Positions 47,580 through 56,732 are shown, counted from the first letter of the stretch. The stretch: DNA of 64,000 nt from Bin87 sp965197635 (GCA_965197635.1 CBDANN010000008.1:1426001-1490000), one strand, 5' to 3'. Notes: generated from the letters alone by a model not told the origin. Made by a program: numbers and translations.

Positions 47580-48615
47580 CTACTTGAAAACCACTCCAAC
47601 CCCCCGTTTTTTGTTGAGCCTCAAGGGAGTCACCAAGTATAATTTAGGCAGCAAAAACCGAACAAAAAAGTTGACCGCTCAGCCTGGTCCGCCGAGCGGT
47701 CGCTTGCCCCCTCAGACCCTCTTAAAATCCTCGTGGGCGATTTCTATTCTAATTATACTCAACCAACCCAAACAACCCCCGAAAAGCGGCTACGGCTTCC
47801 TGCAAGCCGTGGTATCGGGGGTAGTTTCCCGAGCTGGCGCATTGGTTGAAATCCTCGATGCGCCCCACAAAGAAGGCGGCAATCCAGGCTATCCTGCCGA
47901 AGCCATGCTCAGCACCTGCATCATGCAGTTCGCCCTCGGCGAACGCTACGCCAACGCCTTTCTCAACACACTCGACAGCAATGTGCGCCTACTGGCAATC
48001 TGCGGCTTGCCTTGGGCTCCCAGCGAGCGGGCATACAGCCAGTTCAAGAAGCACAAACTGGCTCACCACAAGGGCCTGATGCGTTCCATCATCGTCGACC
48101 TGTTCCTCGAATGCGGAATTGAGATCGAACGGCTACGCGCGCTGGGTCTGGTTCCGGCGGACAAACTGCCGCTGGGACATTCGCTGGTCATGGACAGCAC
48201 CGATATTGAGGCTTGGGCGCGTCCGGGCAGAAAGGGCCGGAAGACCGGCGAGGAAAAGCCGTCCAAAGACTCCGACGCCCGATGGGGGCACCGCACCGCC
48301 AAGAACGCGCGCTCCTACAAGGCCCGGTCGGGGAAAGGCCGGAGTGTCAAGAAAGGCACTGGCAAAAAAGGTGCGGCCGGCCAGAAGGAGAGCAAGGACG
48401 AGCTGTACTTCGGGTACAAGGTCAACGTCATCGTGGACGCCAACCACGGGTTGCCGCTATTCGCCGAGACCCGTCCCGGCAACGCCAGCGACGTCACGGT
48501 GATGATCCAGGATCTGGACGACTGCCTGGCCCTGTACCAGACCCTGAACCCGCGGTATTTCCTGGGCGACAAGGGCTACGACAGCCTGAAAAACATCCTG
48601 CACGTGATCAGCCTA

Positions 48616-49782
48616 GTGTGGTGTAACTGAAGTAAGTAGTAAAAGTATGGGTTATGAGGTATCCTCCGGGTGAGCAGTTCCGAGGGAGGATTGACCATGG
48701 CCATCGGACGACCAATGCCACCGCTAATTCTGGACGAGGTGGAGCGGGAAACACTGGAGCGGTGGGTGCGACGTCCGAAGACAGCGCAAGCGCTGGCACT
48801 GCGGGCCAGGATGATCCTGGCCTGCGCCGAGGGCCGGAGCAACACCGCCGTGGGCGCCGATCTGGGGGTGTCCGACGAAACGGTGGGCAAGTGGCGTTCC
48901 CGGTTTCTGGAACGGAGGCTGGACGGGTTGTCGGATGAACCCCGCGGCGGTCGGCCGCGGTCGGTTACCGATGACGACGTGGAACAGGTGATTACGCTGA
49001 CGCTGGAGACCACGCCCAAGGACGCCACCCACTGGAGCACTCGGTCCATGGCCCAGCGGTCCGGCCTGAGCCACAACACGGTCAGCCGCATCTGGCGTGC
49101 CTTCGGGCTGCAGCCCCACCGCACCGAGACATTCAAGCTGTCGTCGGACCCTTTCTTCATCGAGAAGGTGCGGGATGTTGTGGGTCTCTACCTGGACCCA
49201 CCCGATCGGGCGTTGGTTTTGTGCGTGGATGAGAAGTCCCAGATTCAGGCGCTGGACCGGACCAGGCCGCTGTTGCCCATGCGCCCCGGACCGGTGGAAC
49301 GGCGCACCCATGATTACCTGCGCCACGGCACCACGTCGTTGTTCGCCGCGTTGGATACCAAAACCGGCAAGGTGATTGGCCGCTGCCACCGACGCCACCG
49401 GGCCGTGGAGTTCCGCAAGTTCCTCGATACCATCGAGGCCGAAGTGCCCCTTGACCTAGATGTCCACCTGATTGTGGACAACTACGCCACCCACAAGACG
49501 GCGCTGATCCGGAACTGGTTAGCCAAGCGGCCTCGGTTCCACCTGCACTTCACTCCCACCAGCGCGTCCTGGCTGAACCTGGTGGAGCGGTGGTTCGGGC
49601 TGCTGACCGAAAAGCAGTTGCGGCGCGGCGTGCATCAGAGCAGCGGAGAACTGGAAGCCGCCATCTACGGGTTTCTGGATGTTACCAACGAAAACCCCAA
49701 GCCCTTTGTCTGGACCAAGACCGCCGACCAGATCCTGGCCAACGTGGCCCGCTTTTGCCAACGAACTTTGGATACATGACAC
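48616..49782 (+). mobile_element. IS630-family element 3, apparently complete
   Basis: The left end GTGTGGTGTA (48616) and right end, reverse complement GTGTCATGTA (49782), lie between TA dinucleotides (48614-48615, 49783-49784), the IS630/Tc1 target. Confidence 0.85.
48697..49779 (+). CDS. IS630-family transposase, intact
   Basis: 360 residues from ATG 48697; GGGAGG lies 7 bases upstream, better than the earlier in-frame start at 48670. N-terminal helix-turn-helix (SNTAVGADLGVSDETVGKWRSRFLERRLDGL), a second helical domain (STRSMAQRSGLSHNTVSRIWRAFGLQPHR), then DDE: ALVLCVDEKSQIQAL, VHLIVDNYATHK and FTPTSASWLNLVERWFGLLTEKQLRRG (Glu). The full-length DDE with the Tc1-like ends suggests an active element and a possible driver of the adjacent MITE. 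Confidence 0.92.
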   Translation: MAIGRPMPPLILDEVERETLERWVRRPKTAQALALRARMILACAEGRSNTAVGADLGVSDETVGKWRSRFLERRLDGLSDEPRGGRPRSVTDDDVEQVITLTLETTPKDATHWSTRSMAQRSGLSHNTVSRIWRAFGLQPHRTETFKLSSDPFFIEKVRDVVGLYLDPPDRALVLCVDEKSQIQALDRTRPLLPMRPGPVERRTHDYLRHGTTSLFAALDTKTGKVIGRCHRRHRAVEFRKFLDTIEAEVPLDLDVHLIVDNYATHKTALIRNWLAKRPRFHLHFTPTSASWLNLVERWFGLLTEKQLRRGVHQSSGELEAAIYGFLDVTNENPKPFVWTKTADQILANVARFCQRTLDT

Positions 49783-49784
49783 TA

Positions 49785-49920
49785 GTGTCCTGTATTCGTA
49801 GTTCGCCGTATTACTTCGAGGCTTTCCGAGCGGATTGGAAAAGAGTTTTCTACTCGATACTGAGCGGCGCAAAGGCGGCGGTCGGCACTTTATATCCGGC
49901 GAACTACGGATACACCACAC
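49785..49920. repeat. IS630-type MITE abutting IS630 element 3
   Basis: The left arm GTGTCCTGTATTCGTAGTTC (49785-49804, continuing GCCG) and right arm, reverse complement GTGTGGTGTATCCGTAGTTC, form inverted repeats of 24 bp, bordered by TA on both sides (49783-49784, 49921-49922). 136 bp, no ORF. The outermost bases resemble the IS630 ends next door. Confidence 0.8.
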
Positions 49921-50525
49921 TAGGGATGATGCCGATAATCGCCGTCCGGCTGCCCGAAAAGGACCCAGAGACGGGCCGACGGCTGTACGACGGCACGTAC
50001 GTCGAAGACGGCCGGCCGCTCTGCGCCTGCGGCTGTCCCATGGAGTACGTTACAACTGATCCAGCGAAGGGCCACCTGTTCCGGTGTCATCCAGACGGTT
50101 GCGACCTCAAAGACCAAGATGGCATCGCGAGGCACTGCGACGACCAACGCTACGTGCAGCCAGAGGACCGGCTACTGCGGATAGTTGGCATGGTGCCCCG
50201 CTGCTCGGACGAGTGGAAGGACGAGTACAAGAAGCGTCCGATCATCGAGCGGCATTTCAGCAGTGGCAAGCACAGCCGGCTGATGAACCAGCACCGTTAC
50301 TTCAACAGGTTCCAGATGTCGTTGCACGTGTTGCTGTACATGCTCAGCTACTTGGCCACGGCCTTGGCGCACCTCCAGGCCAACGATTACGCCCACATAC
50401 GGCACATGCGGATCAAGCTGCCGAGAGTACGGCGCGGGAGAACCAGGAAGCCGCCAGAGAGGGCCTGCCGCGACCCCGATTGCGCCTGCTGCGGTCAGTG
50501 GCGCAAAGCTGCGTAGTGCACCACC

Positions 50526-50807
50526 ATGTCCATGCTCACTAACCACGCTATGGCGCTGGCGCACCTCAAGGCTGACGACTACACCCACATGAGGCTCATG
50601 CGGATAAAGTTGCCAAAGGCGTGGGGACGAAACCCTAAGCCTGTGATGGACGTGGATCCCCGCATAGTTGCTGTTCTGCTGTTGCACGAATTCAACGAAT
50701 TACAAAGAACAGCGAGGAAATTTCGCTACTCGAAGAAAGTCCAGCCGACAACGGATTCGTTAAACGGTATGATGAAAATCGTTTCGCATGGCTTGCCACA
50801 TCATTGA
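50526..50807 (+). pseudogene. Duplicated transposase C-terminal fragment, copy 2
   Basis: Identical in translation to 28042-28323; repeats the end of the preceding transposase and contains the 16-mer end motif. Confidence 0.58.
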
Positions 50808-50896
50808 ATATCGCCGACCAAAGCAGGCACGGTAATCGAAGTGGACAAATCACCACTGAATTAGCATTGCCATAATGGGTCCTTGCCGATGACTTA

Positions 50897-51151
50897 GAAC
50901 CTGTCTACGATCTCTGAAATAGGTTAAGCTGAGACTATTATCAGGGGAGGGGTAATCATGTCTCATTCCTATCCCAGCGACATCAGTAGGGAGCAATTCG
51001 CCCGTATTCTGCCCACGCTGAAGTCGGCCCGACGCCGGACCAAGCCCCGCATTGTGGACTTGTATGACGTTTTCTGCGGCGTGCTGTATCTCCTGAAAAG
51101 CGGCTGCCAGTGGCGAATGCTGCCGGCGGACTTCCCCGATTGGCGCACTTG
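50897..51151 (+). pseudogene. IS5-family SHSYPSD type, copy 2, 5' 255 bp only
   Basis: The left end GAACCTGTCTACGATCT is followed by a good ribosome site and MSHSYPSDISREQFARILPTLKSARRRTKPRIVDLYDVFCGVLYLLKSGCQWRMLPADFPDWRT. It is interrupted at TTA (51152-51154) by copy 3; its remaining part is absent. Confidence 0.82.
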
Positions 51152-51154
51152 TTA

Positions 51155-52019
51155 GAACCTGTCTACGATCTCTGAAATAGGTTAAGTTGAGACTATTATC
51201 AGGGGGAGGGGTAATCATGTCTCATTCCTATCCCAGCGACATCAGCCGGGAGCAATTCGCCCGTATTCTGCCGACGTTGGAGTCGGCCCGCCGTGGGACC
51301 AAGCCCCGCACCGTGGACTTGTATGACGTTTTCTGCGGCGTGCTGTACCTCTTGAAAAGCGGGTGCCAGTGGCGCATGCTGCCGGCGGACTTCCCCAATT
51401 GGCGCACTGGCTACCAGTATTTCCGGCAATGGAGCGAGCGGCCGGGCCCGGGTCAGGATTCCATTCTGGAGCGTGTCCTAAAAAAATCGGTTGGCGCGGT
51501 CCGGCAAAGCAATGGACGGAAAGAGCCGACCAGCTTCTGCATCGTGGACTCCCAGAGCGTCAAGAACACGGACACCGCCGGGCACCAGGGCTATGACGCG
51601 GGCAAGAAGGTGTCCGGGATCAAGCGTCATATCGCGGTGGACACGCAAGGATTGCCCCATGCGATACACGTGACTACCGCCAACGTTACCGACCGGGCTG
51701 GGGCTTTGGCTATGTTTGACGAAAACCGGTCCGGCCTCAATCAGGTCCAGAAGGTGCTGGTGGACGGGGGTTACACCGGGAAGCCCTTTGCCACTGCGGT
51801 GCAAAGCTTGTTGGGAGCCGCGGTGGAAGTGGTGAAACGCAACAAACTGCACACCTTCGTGGTGCTGCCAAAGCGATGGGTGGTGGCGCGATCTTTCGCC
51901 GGGCTGGAAAAGTGCCGCCGACTCTGGAAGAACTGTGAAAGGAAGCTCAATACCAGCCGGCAGATGGTGGTGCTTTGCCTTCATGGTGCTAATCCTAAAA
52001 AGATCGTAGACAGGCTCTG
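51155..52019 (+). mobile_element. IS5-family element, SHSYPSD type, copy 3
   Basis: Left end at 51155 after TTA; right end GACAGGCTC complement ending at 52016-52019 followed by TGA rather than TTA. The mismatched flanks show that the rest of copy 2 was deleted after insertion. Confidence 0.78.
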
Positions 52020-52020
52020 A
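51217..52020 (+). CDS. IS5-family transposase, copy 3, catalytic Glu replaced
   Basis: 267 residues from ATG 51217 with GGAGGGG upstream. Open throughout: MSHSYPSDISREQFARILPTLESARRGTK, FCIVDSQSVKNTDTAGHQGYDAGKKVSG (first Asp), KVLVDGGYTGKPF (second Asp). In the third motif the sequence is RWVVARSFAGLEKCRRLW, whereas copy 1 and the family have RWVVERSFAWLEKCRRLW, so the catalytic Glu is Ala and the Trp is Gly. The last 15 residues are shifted (LCLHGANPKKIVDRL). Expressed or not, it should be catalytically dead. Confidence 0.85.
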   Translation: MSHSYPSDISREQFARILPTLESARRGTKPRTVDLYDVFCGVLYLLKSGCQWRMLPADFPNWRTGYQYFRQWSERPGPGQDSILERVLKKSVGAVRQSNGRKEPTSFCIVDSQSVKNTDTAGHQGYDAGKKVSGIKRHIAVDTQGLPHAIHVTTANVTDRAGALAMFDENRSGLNQVQKVLVDGGYTGKPFATAVQSLLGAAVEVVKRNKLHTFVVLPKRWVVARSFAGLEKCRRLWKNCERKLNTSRQMVVLCLHGANPKKIVDRL

Positions 52021-52480
52021 GCAGTTCCACGGTGGGGTCCGTCCAGGAGCCGGACTGGTTGGCGTGCCGGATGTGCCAGGCCACGGGGATGGCGCAACTG
52101 CGGTAGAGCACGCTGATGACGATGGCGGTGGTCGGGTCGCCCTTGAGGGTGGGGTCCACGGCCCGGGCGAGGCGTCCGGAACGCCACCAGGCCAGGACCC
52201 AGCGGAGCCGGGGCGCGAAGCAGAGGGTTACATCCAGTTGGGTCTGGCAGGGACGGGCCCGGTCGCTGCCGTCGTAGAGCCACTCTCGGAGATACTGGCG
52301 GAGGCTGTTCCAGCTGCCCCAGGGCGAGCGGGCCGAGGCCACGGCGTTCTGGCCGGCGCTGCCGGCCAAGATGGCCCCGCAGACCCACCAAGCCAGGCCG
52401 GTCAGTTGTGGCTGCGAGAGGTGAGGTAGATGCGTTTCGATGATCTGCTGCATCTGATAGCATTCTCTGGGAAGGCGCAT
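52021..52480 (-). pseudogene. IS4-like transposase N-terminal fragment
   Basis: From ATG 52480: MRLPRECYQMQQIIETHLPHLSQPQLTGLAWWVCGAILAGSAGQNAVASA, then LDVTLCFAPRLRWVLAWW and AIVISVLYRSCAIPVAWHI, an IS4-superfamily N-terminal region. IS5 copy 3 truncates it at TVELL. Different from the remnants at 2.3 and 37.6 kb. 52481-52589 is its non-coding end. Confidence 0.68.
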
Positions 52481-52589
52481 GGGGAACCTCCAGCATTTGG
52501 TCTTGTCATAACCAAAATGCCGGATGCCCCGGTGCCTTCCCAAGCTACTTCCCGACCCAATTTAGGCCCTTACATACCCCTGTCAGGAC

Positions 52590-52684
52590 CCAGTGGGGGC
52601 TGAAGGTGGCATGAGGAGCTGTGGAGTCCTCTCGGACGGCTTCAAAATCCCGAAATGCACATCCCACCTTGGCTTCGGTTTAGG
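52590..52684 (-). repeat. Dispersed repeat related to an IS630 end, copy 2
   Basis: Inverted counterpart of 20819-20914, ending CACCTTGGCTTCGGTTTAGG. Confidence 0.6.
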
Positions 52685-52734
52685 AGTTCATCCAGCAAGA
52701 GAAAATCGTTTCCCGCAATCATCAATCAAACGGT

Positions 52735-52766
52735 GGGCCCTACCGGAGACACTCCCGGTAGGGCCC
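52735..52766 (+). terminator. Strong intrinsic terminator-like hairpin
   Basis: GGGCCCTACCGG (52735-52746) and CCGGTAGGGCCC (52755-52766) form a perfect 12-bp stem with an 8-base loop, followed by GTTTTC. The gene it served is no longer recognisable upstream, where only repeats and IS debris remain. Confidence 0.62.
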
Positions 52767-53520
52767 GTTTTCGTGCCCGCGGACCGGGCGCATCCACAAC
52801 CAATGATCTCACCAGAGGTAAAAACAGAAATGAAAGTCGTACATCTTCAGGTAATCCCATGTGTCCAGGCGGGGAGACGGTCGCAGTACGGTGGTCAGAT
52901 CATTCGGGTTCTCTTCACGCCGGGCCTGTTTTGCGGCCTTTTCCGGATCCGGAGAGAAGTAGACCACCCTCTTGGTGAGCTCCAACGCGGCCGTCTACGC
53001 CACCACCACCGACTGACCGGGCGGCCTGTCGTTAATCGGTTTTCCCCGCACGGTTGTCGTTAATGGTCAACTGTCGCCGACCAACCCCTACGACGCCGTC
53101 TAACGCCTGTCCCATCATCGTCGCGCATCCGCCAGTCGTTATCCGCCCTTTTGACGCCGCACCTTCCCTCACGGTGTCAGCGCGGCCAAAAGTCGGTTCC
53201 TACGCCCTGGTTTTTTCCCTCCCCCGCGTTGTGCTGATTCCAACTTGATTCCTATACCATCACCCCCACCACCCTCCTCGATTCAGCCTTCGCGTTTTTT
53301 ACTCCCGCCGCCACACGGCGTTTGGCGACCATCCGACTTTTTCCGACCCCCATCCCACCGGCGTTTTCCCTACCAATTTTCACGTTTGTCATGACCCCAT
53401 CCGACCACGACGCTCCCTATGCTTTTGTATACCAGTTTTACGCTGGTTTTACCTACCGTACATAATTTCCATGCCAAAACCGCCCTTGAACACGGTAGTA
53501 GCGCTCCCTAATAATGTAAT
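52767..53520. other. Non-coding stretch with no recognisable gene
   Basis: All frames are short or compositionally unlike genes. The plus strand is pyrimidine-rich with many CCG/CCC runs, unlike the coding DNA around it. No IS ends or known RNA motifs were recognised. Confidence 0.5.
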
Positions 53521-53680
53521 GGCTTTTGCACCCGTCACTACCTACCCAGAGTAGGCAAACGGGACAAAAAACGGGTTCCAAGGAAGGGAACCAAGCGAAA
53601 AGGCGATTTTTCAGGTCGCCAAATGCCACGCCAGGCACTAAAAGGCCCGTTCGAGATTCAAATCTCGCGCGGCATTGGAG
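53521..53680 (+). ncRNA. Possible structured RNA (chain of hairpins ending in a T-arm-like stem)
   Basis: Successive stems: CCCGT...ACGGG enclosing CCTAC/GTAGG (about 53531-53565); GGTTCC/GGAACC (about 53573-53591); GGCGA/TCGCC (about 53602-53620); TGCC/GGCA (about 53624-53637); and CGAGA-TTCAAAT-TCTCG, which has the 5-bp stem and 7-base loop of a tRNA T-arm. No matching acceptor 5' strand or CCA was found, so it is not a normal tRNA or tmRNA by eye. Confidence 0.25.
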
Positions 53681-53740
53681 AAAGCACAGGAGTTCATCTC
53701 CCGTGCAACATAGCCCGCCGTCCTGATGCTAGCCGCCGGT

Positions 53741-53881
53741 TAATATTACAACGACACCTTTACGGAATCGTGCTTGACACTGCGCCATCGACGGCGTGCG
53801 TTGGCTCTTTGCCAAGCACTCCTCATGCTCACCACCAGGCACCGTTACTCGGCAGTTCCGCGAATCGTCGTTGTAATATTA
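53741..53881. repeat. MITE, TTACAACGAC family, copy 2
   Basis: TAATATTACAACGAC (53741-53755) and GTCGTTGTAATATTA (53867-53881) are perfect 15-bp inverted ends of a 141-bp ORF-less element related to 35641-35778. Confidence 0.8.
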
Positions 53882-53939
53882 GGGGCTGTGGGCTGAAGCG
53901 AGACGGAACCGGGTTCCAGCTGCGGCAGGAAAACCAGGG

Positions 53940-55171
53940 TTACACCGAACCTCCCCCAGCCAGGACGGCCAACTCCGCCTTAGATAGTCCCAACTCCCCG
54001 CACAGGACCTCTTCGTTGTGCTCCCCGATGAGAGGCGCGCGCCGGGATATCCTCCAGGGCGAGCCGTTGAAGATGGCCCCTGGGCCCGGGTGTCGAAATG
54101 TCTCGCCAAGTTCCAGGTATTCCACGTCTGTCCAGAACCTCCGGTCCTCCAGGTGAGGGTCCTGCATGACCTCGTCCGGGGAACGGATTGCCCCCGTGTT
54201 GGAGCCGCGCTTCTGCAAGCCGTGGTAGGCCTCGTCCCGAGGGATGTTGGCGAGGAAGTCTTCAAAAATTCCGCGAATATGTGACTGGCTCTCGGCGATG
54301 ACCGTTGGGTCCTGGTACTTTTCATCCAGTAGGTCGCCCGCCAAGCCGTGCTCATCCATCCACGGCGCAAGCGTCAGCACCCGCTCCGGGGGAACCTGAC
54401 CGACATTCACGTATTTTCCATCCTTACAGAGGACCTGGGCGTTGGGCCCAGTGTCGGTGTTGCCACCTCCCGTTCTACGTGGAACCACGTTTCCTTTGTA
54501 AATGTACTGGTTCACATGGCCCTCGGTCGTGAGCGCGCAGGCATCATGCACCGAGGCATCTATGTACTGCCCCCTGGCCGTCACCGACCGGTTGACCAGC
54601 GCCGCGGTAATGGCGATGTAGGCGTAGTGACTTCCGATGTGCCAGGCCTGCCCTCCTCCGGGAGCGATGGGCGGTGCGTCCGGCACCACGCCGTCGTCAT
54701 AGCCACACCTGGCCATCTGTCCGCCCGCCGCCAGATGCAGCAGGTCGCTGGTCCGGAAGTCCTGCCACGGCCCGGTCTGCCCAAAGGGGGTCAGTGAGCA
54801 CATAATCAGCCCAGGGTTGCTCTTTGCTAGATCTTCGTACCCCAGCCCCAGGGAGGCCAGATAACCGGGCCTGAAGGTCTCTAGTATCACATCCGCCTTC
54901 TCCGCCATTTGCCGGAACAGCCGGCGTCCGTCCTCCATCTCCAGATTCAAGGTAACCCCCCGCTTGGAGGTGTTGTAGTGCCAGAAGTAAAGGCTCCTCT
55001 CCCGATTCGGTATGTCCTGGTGGAAGGGCCCCACGGTCCGGGCTGCCTCGCCACCGGGCGGCTCTATCTTGATGACGTCTGCTCCCATGTCAGCCATCTG
55101 CTTGCCACACCACTGCCCCTTCTCATCGGCGAGCTCCAGCACCCGCAGCCCCCAAAGGCCCCCGTAGAGTT
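53940..55171 (-). CDS. CaiB/BaiF family III CoA transferase, second module
   Basis: About 400 residues from LELADEKGQWCGKQMADMGADVIKIEPPGGEAART. Other landmarks: NTSKRGVTLNLEMEDGRRLF, DVILETFRPGYLASLGLGYEDL, LIMCSLTPFGQTGPWQDFRTSDL and GRRAP-like end LIGEHNEEVLCGELG. Family III enzymes move CoA between carboxylic acids through an aspartyl intermediate. The frame upstream (GPELYGGLWGLRV) overlaps module 1 in another frame and has no good start codon or ribosome site. It may therefore be the second half of one double CaiB protein separated by a frameshift, or a coupled gene starting inside module 1. Unlike module 1, the catalytic Asp region is YAYIAITAAL-type, so activity is uncertain. Confidence 0.82.
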
Positions 55172-56614
55172 CCGGTCCGGGGTCCGCGCCGGCGCCGGAG
55201 CGGGATTCGCTATCGGCTCATTCCCACTCCACTGTACGGGCGAGGCATCCTCCATCATCTCCTTGAAGTAGGGATAATCTTCCATACTGAGGTCCTTTGG
55301 CCAGAAGGTGCCGTCGGCGAAGCCGCTCACCAGCGCCTCGTGACTGATGCCCAACAACCCCTGAAACACCTCTTTGTTGTGCCCGCCGATCAGGGGACCT
55401 GACCGGCTGTTGATTGCAGGCGTCTCCGACATCTTGAAGGGAGCGTTCTGAAGGGGCCAGGTCCCCAGCGCGGGATGCTTCACGTCCCGGTACATCTCTC
55501 GATGCCTGAGCTGGGGATCGTTTTCCACCCGATCCTGGCTGCTTTGAACGGGCATGGCGGGTACTCCCGCCGCCTGGCACCGCTCCATGATCTCGTACTT
55601 GCCCAGAGTCCTGGTCCACGCCTCTATCCCCTGGTCTATCTCTTCCTGGTGCTCCAGGCGACCTTCAAGGGTGGCAAACTTCTCGCCGGTGGCCCAACCG
55701 GGAGAGCCCATTACCTCCACTAACTTCCGCCATTCAAAGTCGGAGAAGCAGGCTATGGCACACCAGTCGTTGTGCTCGGTCGGACTGGTCTTGTAAGCGT
55801 TGTGCGGCGCCCCGGTCCGCCCCCGGTAGTTGTCCACCAGAGGCGTACCAGGCCAGTGAGCGCGGTTGCCCGGCGGGTAACCCTTTCGCATGGTGGAACG
55901 ACCGTTGGCCTGGATGTCCAGAAAAGCGGGACCATTAAGGGGGACGCCGAGGATCCACTGGGAACTGTCGACATGTTGTCCCTGGCCGGTCATGTTGCGA
56001 TGGTAAATCGCACTCAGAGCATACATGGCCCCGTATAAGCCACCGGTGTCGTCCAGGTAGGACCAGCCCCAACCGGCGGGTGGCTGGTCCGGCAGGCCCG
56101 ATGTGTAGGTCAAACCGGACAGGGCTTGCGCAATGGCTCCCATGGTTTGATAGTCTCGGTCCCGACCTGTGTGGCCGAAGCCGGACATGGAGAGGTAAAT
56201 GATGTCAGGCCGGAGCTTCTTCATTTCCTCGTAGCCCAGACCCCACCGCTCCAATACACCGTAGGCGAAGTTCTCGATGACGATGTCGGACATGGCCACC
56301 AAGCGCCGGGTAAGCTCAATGCCTCGGGCTGTACGAGTGTTCAGGGTGACGCTCAGCTTGTTGGAGTTGGTGTCGCTGAAATGGCCGTTGGTGTTCAGAT
56401 TGACGGGCAGGCCTTCAGGGGTACCCGCTCCCGTCACAATGTTATCGCCCCGAGTATTGGGTCTCTGCGGCCATTCAACCTTGATAACCTCGGCTCCCAG
56501 CGCCCCCAGCCATCGGGTGCACCAGGGACCCGCCCGGACCCAGGTGAAGTCCAACACTCGGATTCCTGACAAAGCTCCCGGTGTAGTTGGCGCTTCTGCT
56601 CCGCCCTGCACCAT
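55064..56614 (-). CDS. CaiB/BaiF family III CoA transferase, first module
   Basis: ATG 56614 follows GGGAGGTGA by about 6 bases, the best ribosome site in the window. It begins ALSGIRVLDFTWVRAGPWCTRWLGALGAEVIKVEWPQRPN, with NKLSVTLNTRTARGIELTRRLVAMSDIVIENFAYGVLERWGLGYE, YLSMSGFGHTGRDRDY and WSYLDDTGGLYGAMYALSAI, the segment carrying the catalytic Asp. The C-terminal SGPLIGGHNKEVFQGLLGIS is typical. After about residue 470 the frame becomes proline-rich (NPAPAPARTPDR) and then reads the second module out of frame to 55064, so the true end is uncertain. The pair probably acts on a carnitine-like, aromatic or dicarboxylic acid substrate. Confidence 0.85.
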   Translation of the reverse strand: MVQGGAEAPTTPGALSGIRVLDFTWVRAGPWCTRWLGALGAEVIKVEWPQRPNTRGDNIVTGAGTPEGLPVNLNTNGHFSDTNSNKLSVTLNTRTARGIELTRRLVAMSDIVIENFAYGVLERWGLGYEEMKKLRPDIIYLSMSGFGHTGRDRDYQTMGAIAQALSGLTYTSGLPDQPPAGWGWSYLDDTGGLYGAMYALSAIYHRNMTGQGQHVDSSQWILGVPLNGPAFLDIQANGRSTMRKGYPPGNRAHWPGTPLVDNYRGRTGAPHNAYKTSPTEHNDWCAIACFSDFEWRKLVEVMGSPGWATGEKFATLEGRLEHQEEIDQGIEAWTRTLGKYEIMERCQAAGVPAMPVQSSQDRVENDPQLRHREMYRDVKHPALGTWPLQNAPFKMSETPAINSRSGPLIGGHNKEVFQGLLGISHEALVSGFADGTFWPKDLSMEDYPYFKEMMEDASPVQWSGNEPIANPAPAPARTPDRNSTGAFGGCGCWSSPMRRGSGVASRWLTWEQTSSR

Positions 56615-56732
56615 TGAATCACCTCCCGGCTATGGCTGTCTTAAGGTTAACTCGCCTTATTCTAACCCAATGTGGTCGATGGAGATTCCCGAAAAAACAG
56701 GAAGGCCAATTGCCGGAACTTTCTGAAAAGAG

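Larger units (their letters stand above)
47785..50516 (+). pseudogene. DUF772 plus DDE transposase, copy 2, interrupted at CTAG
   Basis: Same protein as copy 1 but without the internal TGA (LPWAPSERAYSQFKKHK is intact). The frame is open through LHVISLV and is then broken at CTAG (48613-48616) by IS630 element 3 plus a MITE. It resumes at 49921 as GMMPIIAVRLPEKD and ends at 50516. Excising 48616-49922 would restore one reading frame of roughly 470 codons. The open frame extends upstream to 47344, but conservation begins near KSGYGFLQAVV. Confidence 0.82.
47193..50896 (+). mobile_element. Second copy of the 25.5-kb element
   Basis: It begins AGGAAATTTCGCTACT (47193-47208) and repeats the order of 25480-28397 almost base for base, with direct copies of the 16-mer at 50715-50730. 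The inserted IS differs: IS630 plus a MITE here, an IS701 remnant in copy 1. No inverted right end was found, so this copy may be partial. Its left end interrupts the NYN gene. Confidence 0.72.

Noticed and set aside
52593..53063. 156-codon plus-strand ORF in the gene-free stretch
   Set aside because: It crosses the dispersed repeat and the strong terminator-like hairpin, and its translation is low in structure with no recognisable motif.
53430..53680. Complete tmRNA gene with a tag reading GCC AAA ACC ... TAA TAA near 53473
   Set aside because: No conserved 5' domain, no complementary acceptor 5' strand, no CCA, and the tag does not end in the usual ALAA-type sequence. Kept only as an unassigned structured-RNA candidate.
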